Below the pieces are notes generated by a model. That model was not told where the DNA came from, searched no databases, and saw only the letters and a program-made list of their open reading frames with translations. This document shows, piece by piece, positions 1-5,185 of a stretch of DNA of 7,399 nt. The number at the start of each line of letters is the position of its first letter. Position 1 is the first letter of the stretch. Position numbers and translations under genes: made by a program. Source of the stretch: CAXMST01 sp035267205 (lineage in GTDB: Bacteria; Actinomycetota; Thermoleophilia; Solirubrobacterales; 70-9); contig DATFLZ010000142.1 of the NCBI GenBank assembly GCA_035267205.1, positions 1 to 7,399 of the forward strand. The letters run 5' to 3'.

Positions 1-1
1 G

Positions 2-1513
2 ACCCTGATGACGGCGCTCGAGGACGCGTTGCTCTCCGCCTACAAGAAGACACCCGGTTCGGCCAAGTACGCCCGTGTCGATCTCGATCGCGAGACCGCG
101 GACTTCCGTGTCTTCGAGTTGATCCTGCCCGCGGAGCTGGAGGAGAAGCTGCTCGCCGAGGCCGCCGATGAGCAGGAGCGGGTCGTCAACCCCGAGACCG
201 GCGAGCTCGAGGAGCCCGAGGAGCCGGAGCTCGACCCAGAGATGATCGCTCCCTACGAGGACCAGATCGAGACCCGCGACGTCACCCCGGACGACTTCGG
301 CCGGATCGCGGCCCAGACCGCAAAGCAGGTCGTGCTGCAGCGGATCCGCGAGGCCGAGCGGATGATGATGTACGAGGAGTTCCAGGACCGCGTCGGCGAG
401 CTGATCACGGGGATCATCCAGCAGTCCGACAACCGCTACACGCTGGTTCAGCTCCGCGACCGGGTCGAGGCGCTGCTGCCGCGCTCCGAGCAGGTCTACA
501 GCGAGCGCTACGACCACGGCGCTCGCGTGAAGGCGGTGATCACCGATGTCTCGGCCGAGGGCAAGGGCCCGAGCGTCGTCGTCTCCCGCAAGAGCCCGGA
601 GCTGATCAAGAAGCTGTTCGCGCTCGAGGTGCCCGAGATCGCCGACGGGTTGGTCGAGGTTGTGGGCGTCGCCCGCGAGCCCGGCTTCCGCTCGAAGATC
701 GCCGTGATCTCCCATGCCGACGGAGTCGATCCGGTCGGCGCGTGCGTCGGTCCACGCGGCTCGCGTGTCCGCATGGTCGTCTCCGAGCTGCGCGGCGAGA
801 AGATCGACATCATTCCTTACAACGAGGAGCCCGCCCGGTTCGTCGCCAAGGCGCTGAGCCCGGCTCGCGTTCGCGAGGTGCTCGTCGACGACGACGACCG
901 CCAGGCGACGGTCATCGTGCCCGACGACCAGCTCTCGCTGGCGATCGGCCGTGAGGGCCAGAACGCTCGCCTCGCCGCCAAGCTGACCGGCTGGCGCGTC
1001 GACATCGTCGGTGAGTCCGAGTTCGCCGAGAAGGGCGACGACAGCGACGTCCAGGAGGAGGGCGAGGAGTCATCCGACGGCCGCTGTGCCGCCGTCCTCT
1101 CCGCGGGCCGGCGCTGCCCGAACGCGGCGCTGGACGGCTCGCGCTTCTGCGGTCTGCCTCAGCATCAGGCGCTGGTCAGGTTCGAGACCAACCAGGTCAC
1201 GGTGCTCAGCTCGCTCGGCGACGACGAGGTCGCCACGCTGGCCGATCCCGAGGCCGCGGACGACGCGATCGCCGAGATCGTCGGTCGCGCCGAGGCGGCC
1301 TTCGCCGAGCGGCAGGAGGCCGAGGGCGAGTCCGCGCCCGAGGAGGCCGAGGCCGGGCCCGTGGCAGAGGAAGAGGTCGAGGCCGAGGCCGACGCGGAGC
1401 AGTCCGCGGAAGCTGCCGAGGAAGCGGCCGAAGAGGTCGCGTCCGACGACGAGATTGACGGCGAGCGGGGCCAGGCCGACGAGGCCTCCGAGACCCAGCA
1501 GGCGGAGGCCTGA
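2..1513 (+). CDS. nusA: Transcription termination/antitermination factor NusA, 5'-truncated, with long acidic C-terminal extension
   Basis: NusA binds RNA polymerase and nascent RNA and modulates pausing, termination and antitermination. The reading frame is open to the left edge. The first ATG (8–10) aligns inside the usual N-terminal helix, just before the ALLSAYK motif, so about 20 residues are missing and that ATG is not the start. Counting from it, I see the polymerase-binding N-terminal domain (1–125), including the FGRIAAQTAKQ motif; an S1 domain (about 126–195); KH1 (about 196–275, GPRG at 248–251); and KH2 (about 276–335, GREG at 314–317). The N-terminal domain carries an extra Glu/Pro-rich loop at about 58–85. 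Actinobacterial NusA normally ends soon after KH2, but this one continues for about 165 residues: a Cys/His cluster (360–386), a probably folded segment (about 388–435) and a Glu/Ala-rich, probably disordered tail. The stop codon overlaps the infB ribosome-binding site. The family call is secure; the role of the tail is unknown. Confidence 0.97.
   Translation, partial: TLMTALEDALLSAYKKTPGSAKYARVDLDRETADFRVFELILPAELEEKLLAEAADEQERVVNPETGELEEPEEPELDPEMIAPYEDQIETRDVTPDDFGRIAAQTAKQVVLQRIREAERMMMYEEFQDRVGELITGIIQQSDNRYTLVQLRDRVEALLPRSEQVYSERYDHGARVKAVITDVSAEGKGPSVVVSRKSPELIKKLFALEVPEIADGLVEVVGVAREPGFRSKIAVISHADGVDPVGACVGPRGSRVRMVVSELRGEKIDIIPYNEEPARFVAKALSPARVREVLVDDDDRQATVIVPDDQLSLAIGREGQNARLAAKLTGWRVDIVGESEFAEKGDDSDVQEEGEESSDGRCAAVLSAGRRCPNAALDGSRFCGLPQHQALVRFETNQVTVLSSLGDDEVATLADPEAADDAIAEIVGRAEAAFAERQEAEGESAPEEAEAGPVAEEEVEAEADAEQSAEAAEEAAEEVASDDEIDGERGQADEASETQQAEA
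1085..1165 (+). other. Cys3His cluster (possible small zinc-binding motif) in the NusA tail
   Basis: Within the NusA extension the residues Cys360, Cys370, Cys381 and His386 (numbered from the ATG at position 8) form a C-x9-C-x10-C-x4-H pattern, with Gly-Arg-Arg before the second Cys and Gly-Ser-Arg-Phe before the third. This resembles small CxxH-ended zinc-binding motifs of the type Cys-Ala-x-Thr-x-x-Gly-x-x-Cys found as stand-alone or appended modules (for example DUF5763-like sequences). I see no other Cys in the visible NusA apart from one in KH1 (GACVGPRG), so the clustering is not background. Zinc binding is inferred from the pattern only. Confidence 0.55.
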
Positions 1514-1517
1514 GGAG
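1512..1517 (+). promoter_or_regulatory. Ribosome-binding site for infB, overlapping the nusA stop codon
   Basis: GAGGAG overlaps the nusA TGA (1511–1513) and lies 13 bases before the infB ATG, slightly longer than the optimal spacing. The overlap of stop codon and Shine-Dalgarno suggests translational coupling of the two genes. Confidence 0.6.
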
Positions 1518-1530
1518 CCGACCACGCCCG

Positions 1531-3855
1531 ATGGCAAAGCAGCGAGTTCATGAGATAGCCAAGGCGCTGGGCCTCGAGAGCAAGAACGTTCTCGACGCCC
1601 TCAAGGACGCAGGGGTGGAGGTCAAGACCGCCTCCTCCTCGGTCGAGCAGCAGACCGCCCTCAAGGCGCTTGCGAGCGCGGGCGCGCTGCCGAAGAAGGC
1701 CGCTCCCTCGGGCAACGGTGGGGTCGCCGACTCGGCGACGGAGGCCAAGCCGAAGCAGAAGACGGAGTCCAAGGGCTCCTCCAAGCCCGCCGAAAAGCCC
1801 GCGAAGCCCGCAGCGAAAAAGCCGGTGCGTCCGCCGGCTGACGCCGATCAGGGCGCCGCGAAGTCCGCCGCGCCGGCGAAGCCGACGCCCAAGCCGCAGG
1901 CCGCCCCGAAGCCCGACGGAGGCGGTGACGCCGCGGGTGGCAAGAGGCGCCGGCGCGTTGTCATCGACTCCCAGGCATCGCGCCGCGACCAGATGGGTGG
2001 CCCGCCGCCGCAGCGCCCGCCGCGCCGCCGGGGTCGTCGGCGCCGCCCGGTGTTCGATGAGTCGCCCGAGCGCAAGGGCGCCGAGCCCGAGGAGCAGGAG
2101 GCACTGAAGATCAACTCCGGCGCGACGGTCCGCGAGGTCTCCGAGACCCTCGGAGTCAGCTCGGCCGAGGTGATCAAGACCCTGATGCAGCTCGGCGAGA
2201 TGGCCACGCTGACTCAGACACTTCCCGATGAGACGATCCTCGTGGTCGCCGAGAAGCTCGACCGCGAGGTCGAGATGGTGCGCGCCGAGGACGAGGTCGC
2301 CGACGAGCCGACCTTCGACGACGACGATGCAGATCTCGTCGAGCGCCCCCCGGTCGTCACGATCATGGGCCACGTCGATCACGGCAAGACCTCGCTTCTT
2401 GACGCGATTCGCGAGACTGAGGTAGCCGCCGGCGAGGCCGGGGGCATCACCCAGCACATCGGCGCCTACCAGGTCCACCACGAGGACAAGACGATCAGCT
2501 TCCTCGACACGCCGGGTCACGAGGCGTTCACGGCGATGCGCGCCCGCGGTGCCAAGGTCACCGATGTCGCGATCATCGTCGTGGCGGCCGACGACGGCGT
2601 GATGCCGCAGACAGTCGAGGCGATCGACCACGCCAAAGCGGCGGACGTGCCGGTCATGATCGCCGTGAACAAAATTGACAAGGAGGGGGCCGATCCCAAC
2701 CGCGTCCGCGGCGAGCTCGCCGAGCGGGGCCTCAATCCCGAGGACTGGGGCGGGGATACGATCTTCTGCGACGTTTCGGCGCAGACCAAGGAGGGCCTCG
2801 AGAACCTCCTGCACATGATCCTGCTGGTCACCGAGCTCGAGGAGCTCAAGGCCAACCCCGGGGTCGAGGCCTCGGGCGTGGTGATCGAGTCCCATCTCGA
2901 TCCCGGCCGCGGGCCGGTCGTCTCGGTGCTCGTCCAGCGCGGCACCATGCGGGTCGGCGATTCACTCGTGGCGGGCTCCCAGTGGGGGCGCGTGCGCGCG
3001 ATGCACGACCACACCGGCACCCGGATCGAGGAGGCGGTACCCGGCGACCCGGTTGAGGTGCTCGGCTTCGACGGCGTCTGCGAGGCCGGCGAGCGCGCCC
3101 AGGTGGTCGACAACGACCGTCGCGCCCGCCAGCTCGCGCAGGAGCGCGCAAACCGGCTCAAGACTGAGGCGCTTGCCCGCCGCCAGGCCCGCCGTGTCAC
3201 GCTTGAGGAGGTGTTCGCCAAGGCCAAGGAGGGTGAGATCAAACAGCTCAACCTGCTGCTCAAGGCGGATGTCTCCGGATCGCTCGAGGCGCTGCAGGAC
3301 GAGATCGCCAAGCTCCCGCAGGATCAGGTCGGCGTGGACGTCATCCGCGCCGCGCCTGGAGGCATCAACGAGTCCGACGTGATGCTTGCCGCTGCGTCCG
3401 ACGCGATCATCATCGGCTTCAACGTCCGGCCGCTCTCCGACGCCCGCCGCGCCGCCGAGGCCGAGGGCGTCGAGATCCGCACCTATTCGGTGATCTACAA
3501 GATCACCGAGGAGCTCCGTGCGGCGATGGAGGGCATGCTCGAGCCCGAGGAGGTCGAGGAAACGGTCGGCGAGCTCGAGGTGCTCGAGCTGTTCAAGGCA
3601 TCCCGCGTCGGCACGATCGCCGGCTCCCGCGTCAACGAGGGCAAGGTCACTCGCGACGCGGAGATCCGTGTGGTCCGCGACGGCACCGTCGTCTGGACTG
3701 GACGGGTGGGCTCCCTGCGCCGCTTCAAGGATGACGTCAGCGAGGTCGAGAACGGCCAGGAGTGCGGCGTCACGCTCGACGGCTTCGCCGACGTCAAGGT
3801 CGGCGACGTGCTCGAGGTCTTCAAGACCACGAGCGTCGAACAGACTCTGAGCTAG
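1531..3855 (+). CDS. infB: Translation initiation factor IF-2
   Basis: IF2 is the GTPase that brings fMet-tRNA to the 30S subunit and promotes subunit joining. The 774-residue protein has the full bacterial layout: a first IF2N domain (1–50), a Lys/Ala/Pro-rich linker (about 52–140), an Arg-rich patch (about 140–175, including RRRGRRRR), a second IF2N domain (about 190–250), the G domain (about 271–435), then domains II and III and the C-terminal fMet-tRNA-binding beta-barrel (about 680–774). The GTPase signatures are intact: GHVDHGKT at 280–287 (P-loop with the catalytic His of switch II further on), DTPGH at 326–330, NKID at 380–383 and SA at 416–417. The ATG is chosen because the IF2N motif MAKQRVHEIAKALG begins there and a Shine-Dalgarno precedes it. 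It is somewhat shorter than the 900-plus residues common in actinomycetes because the linker is shorter. It follows nusA by 17 bases, so the two should be cotranscribed; a strong hairpin follows the stop. Confidence 0.98.
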   Translation: MAKQRVHEIAKALGLESKNVLDALKDAGVEVKTASSSVEQQTALKALASAGALPKKAAPSGNGGVADSATEAKPKQKTESKGSSKPAEKPAKPAAKKPVRPPADADQGAAKSAAPAKPTPKPQAAPKPDGGGDAAGGKRRRRVVIDSQASRRDQMGGPPPQRPPRRRGRRRRPVFDESPERKGAEPEEQEALKINSGATVREVSETLGVSSAEVIKTLMQLGEMATLTQTLPDETILVVAEKLDREVEMVRAEDEVADEPTFDDDDADLVERPPVVTIMGHVDHGKTSLLDAIRETEVAAGEAGGITQHIGAYQVHHEDKTISFLDTPGHEAFTAMRARGAKVTDVAIIVVAADDGVMPQTVEAIDHAKAADVPVMIAVNKIDKEGADPNRVRGELAERGLNPEDWGGDTIFCDVSAQTKEGLENLLHMILLVTELEELKANPGVEASGVVIESHLDPGRGPVVSVLVQRGTMRVGDSLVAGSQWGRVRAMHDHTGTRIEEAVPGDPVEVLGFDGVCEAGERAQVVDNDRRARQLAQERANRLKTEALARRQARRVTLEEVFAKAKEGEIKQLNLLLKADVSGSLEALQDEIAKLPQDQVGVDVIRAAPGGINESDVMLAAASDAIIIGFNVRPLSDARRAAEAEGVEIRTYSVIYKITEELRAAMEGMLEPEEVEETVGELEVLELFKASRVGTIAGSRVNEGKVTRDAEIRVVRDGTVVWTGRVGSLRRFKDDVSEVENGQECGVTLDGFADVKVGDVLEVFKTTSVEQTLS

Positions 3856-3868
3856 GGCTCCAGGGATC

Positions 3869-3915
3869 CATCTTCCTGCCCTACCCCCACATGCTGGGGT
3901 CAGGGCAGGAAGATG
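3869..3915 (+). terminator. Strong hairpin after infB, probable terminator or RNA-processing site
   Basis: Positions 3869–3882 (CATCTTCCTGCCCT) and 3902–3915 are perfect 14-base inverted complements. Inside them CCCCA (3885–3889) pairs with TGGGG (3895–3899) across a 2×2 internal loop, leaving the 5-base loop CATGC. It begins 13 bases after the infB stop. No T-run follows (the next bases are ACCGCGTCCC), so it is not a classical E. coli-type intrinsic terminator. U-less hairpins are proposed as terminators in actinobacteria, and the structure would fold equally well in either orientation. Alternatives are an RNase III-type processing site, an mRNA 3'-stabilising structure, or one copy of a dispersed palindromic repeat. 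Confidence 0.6.
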
Positions 3916-3938
3916 ACCGCGTCCCGCCCGCCCGCGGC

Positions 3939-3944
3939 TATCGT
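3939..3944 (+). promoter_or_regulatory. Candidate −10 box for a leaderless macro-domain transcript
   Basis: TATCGT fits the actinobacterial TANNNT −10 consensus. With its last T at −7, transcription would begin at about 3951–3953, on or next to the ATG at 3953. No recognisable −35 hexamer lies at the expected distance, and no Shine-Dalgarno precedes the ATG, as expected for a leaderless mRNA. Inferred from position only. Confidence 0.45.
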
Positions 3945-3952
3945 GGGATCCG

Positions 3953-4468
3953 ATGGCGATCACGCTCCATCAGGGGGACATCACCACCGACGGCGAGGCC
4001 GACGCGATCGTCAACGCGGCGAACGAGAGTCTGCTCGGGGGCGGTGGGGTGGACGGGGCGATCCACCGGGCCGCCGGGCCCTCCCTGCTCGAGGAGTGCC
4101 GAGCGTTGGGCGGCTGCGCGACCGGCGACGCCAGGATCACCCGCGCCGGTGAGCTGCCGGTGGATCACGTGATCCATACTGTGGGGCCCGTCTGGAGCGG
4201 CGGCGGCGAGGGCGAGCCGGAGGCACTGGCGTCCTGTCACGGGCGGGCGATCGAGCTCGCGAGCGAACACGGGTGCGCGAGGGTCGCGTTTCCCGCGATC
4301 TCCACCGGGGCCTACGGCTATCCCGTCGAGCTCGCGGCCGGCGTCGCGCTGGGGGCGACGGCCGAGGCTTTGGCGCGCTCGGCCGTGGTCGTGGGGGCGC
4401 GCTTCTGGCTCTTCGGGGACGAGGTACATGCGGCGTTCGAGGCGGCGCTCGGCGATGTCGGCCCCTGA
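3953..4468 (+). CDS. Macro-domain protein, YmdB-like ADP-ribose/O-acetyl-ADP-ribose hydrolase
   Basis: This 171-residue protein is essentially a single macro domain of the YmdB/MacroD class, which deacetylates O-acetyl-ADP-ribose and removes mono-ADP-ribose from acidic residues; it should be cytosolic. The ligand-binding motifs are all present: QGDIT (7–11), NAAN (21–24), GGGGVDGAIHRAAGP (29–43), an HTVGPVW segment and the phosphate-binding loop ISTGAYGYP (116–124). Asn24 and Asp34 align with the catalytic Asn25 and Asp35 of E. coli YmdB, so activity is expected. The ATG is chosen because the first beta strand and QGDIT follow at once, as in YmdB; no Shine-Dalgarno is visible, but a −10-like box lies 8 bases upstream. 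The last 14 bases overlap the DUF503 gene. A macro-domain gene is not part of the classical infB–rbfA cluster. E. coli YmdB is known to modulate RNase III; whether this homologue does anything of the kind is unknown. Confidence 0.93.
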   Translation: MAITLHQGDITTDGEADAIVNAANESLLGGGGVDGAIHRAAGPSLLEECRALGGCATGDARITRAGELPVDHVIHTVGPVWSGGGEGEPEALASCHGRAIELASEHGCARVAFPAISTGAYGYPVELAAGVALGATAEALARSAVVVGARFWLFGDEVHAAFEAALGDVGP

Positions 4469-4763
4469 CGCCTACGTCTGCGTGGTCGAGGCTCGCCTCC
4501 ACGTCGAGGACTCCGGCAGCCTGAAGTCCAAGCGCAAGGTGGTGCGCTCGCTGAAGGATGCGGTCCGGCGTCGGTTCGGAGTCTCGGTAGCCGAGATCGA
4601 CGGCCACGACACCTGGCAGCGGACGACGCTCCTGATCGCGGTCGCCGGCGGCGCCGAGGTCAGCGCGCGGGCCGAGGGCATCGAGCGCTTCATCGCCGCG
4701 CGGTGTCCGGACGGCTCGAGCTTCGAGCGCCGCCTCCGCAGCCTCGAGGATCTCGACGGGTAG
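4455..4763 (+). CDS. DUF503 family protein (YlxP-like)
   Basis: This small protein of about 102 residues belongs to DUF503, the YlxP family, whose genes sit between infB and rbfA in many Gram-positive bacteria. Its function is not established; the genomic position suggests a part in ribosome biogenesis or translation. Family features visible are the opening strand (YVCVVEARLHV), the conserved SLKSKRKVVRSLKD segment, the RRRFGVSVAEID strand and a WQRTTLLIAVAGG strand, fitting a small alpha/beta ferredoxin-like fold. The frame is open further left to 4428, but I prefer the ATG at 4455: the family starts a few residues before this first strand, and a GAGGCGG purine stretch (4439–4445) precedes it. 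It overlaps the macro-domain gene by 14 bases in a different frame, so the two are probably translated from one mRNA. No signal peptide or membrane segment is seen. Confidence 0.9.
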   Translation: MSAPDAYVCVVEARLHVEDSGSLKSKRKVVRSLKDAVRRRFGVSVAEIDGHDTWQRTTLLIAVAGGAEVSARAEGIERFIAARCPDGSSFERRLRSLEDLDG

Positions 4764-4788
4764 GCGGCTCCAGCCCCCGCCGGGCCGC
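4764..4788 (+). terminator. Weak hairpin directly after DUF503
   Basis: Bases 4764–4770 (GCGGCTC) pair with 4782–4788 (GGGCCGC) through seven pairs, one of them G·U, around an 11-base C-rich loop. No T-run follows. It sits immediately after the DUF503 stop and before a candidate promoter, so it could weakly terminate, but short GC hairpins are expected by chance in DNA this GC-rich. Confidence 0.25.
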
Positions 4789-4825
4789 AGCGCTCGATGC
4801 CGTATCGGCCGCGCTCGCGAGGGGC

Positions 4826-4831
4826 TAGACT
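4826..4831 (+). promoter_or_regulatory. Candidate −10 box for rbfA
   Basis: TAGACT matches the TANNNT −10 consensus within a 77-base intergenic gap. With the last T at −7, the start of transcription would be at about 4838, three bases before the rbfA ATG, giving a leaderless or near-leaderless mRNA. The nine bases between box and ATG (GCCGCCCCC) contain no Shine-Dalgarno. A clear −35 element is not visible. This would start an rbfA–nrnA–truB–ribF unit. Confidence 0.5.
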
Positions 4832-4840
4832 GCCGCCCCC

Positions 4841-5185
4841 ATGCCTTCCTCGCGGATGCGCCGCGTCAATGAGGTCATGCGGGAGGTGATCGGGACCGCG
4901 ATCACATCGGAGCTCCAAGATCCCCGCATCGGGTTCGTGACCGTGACTGCAGTAGAGACAAGTCCAGACCTCCGGCACGCCCGTGTCCACGTCAGCGTGC
5001 TCGGCTCCGAGCGCGAGCGAGAGGACTCGCTCGCCGCGCTGCGGTCCGCCCACGGGCTCCTGCAGGCGGCGATCAACTCCGAGCTGCGGCTGAAGCGCAC
5101 GCCGGCGCTCAACTTCTCCTACGACGAGAGCATCGAGCGTGCCGACCGGATCACCCGGATGCTGAAGGAGGGTGAGGACGAGTGA
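4841..5185 (+). CDS. rbfA: 30S ribosome-binding factor RbfA
   Basis: RbfA is a small KH-fold protein that binds the immature 30S subunit near the 16S rRNA 5' end, assists late maturation and cold adaptation, and leaves before initiation. At 114 residues the length is normal. Family features are the opening RMRRVNEVMREVI helix, the ELQDPRIGFVTVTAVE strand pair, the DLRHARVHVSVLG strand, and the C-terminal LRLKRTPALNFSYDESIERADRI segment. The ATG is kept because MPSSRMRRVNE matches the usual N-terminus; a second Met at residue 6 is less likely. The gene has no Shine-Dalgarno and a −10 box close by, so it may be translated from a leaderless mRNA. Its end carries the ribosome-binding site of the next gene, which it overlaps by four bases. 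Confidence 0.96.
   Translation: MPSSRMRRVNEVMREVIGTAITSELQDPRIGFVTVTAVETSPDLRHARVHVSVLGSEREREDSLAALRSAHGLLQAAINSELRLKRTPALNFSYDESIERADRITRMLKEGEDE
5165..5171 (+). promoter_or_regulatory. Ribosome-binding site for the DHH phosphoesterase gene
   Basis: AAGGAGG inside the 3' end of rbfA lies ten bases before the GTG at 5182. It is the best Shine-Dalgarno in the window, and it decides in favour of the GTG that overlaps the rbfA stop as GTGA. Confidence 0.75.

Noticed and set aside
8..10. ATG at position 8 as the true nusA start
   Set aside because: The two codons before it remain open, and the residues align inside the conserved first helix of NusA, so the real start lies left of the window.
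1011..1553. A plus-strand open frame of 180 codons, Arg/Pro/Ser-rich, overlapping the nusA tail in another frame
   Set aside because: Its composition is what the Glu/Ala-coding tail gives when read one base out of frame; no conserved motif and no sign of ylxR in it.
2101..2280. Second IF2N domain in IF2 as an unusual duplication
   Set aside because: Two IF2N domains separated by a charged linker are a normal arrangement in bacterial IF2.
1165..2895. A 576-codon open frame on the minus strand across the nusA/infB junction
   Set aside because: It lies opposite the strongly conserved nusA and infB frames. Long antisense open frames are expected in high-GC codon usage; its translation is low-complexity Leu/Gly/Arg/His with no recognisable domain.
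3863..3951. Repeated GGGATCC at 3863–3869 and 3945–3951 as paired operator sites flanking the hairpin
   Set aside because: Seven bases shared twice in GC-rich DNA, containing a common palindrome, is weak evidence; no further symmetry around either copy.
4796..4811. Small GCCG-TAT-CGGC hairpin before rbfA
   Set aside because: Only four pairs around a three-base loop; expected by chance at this GC content.
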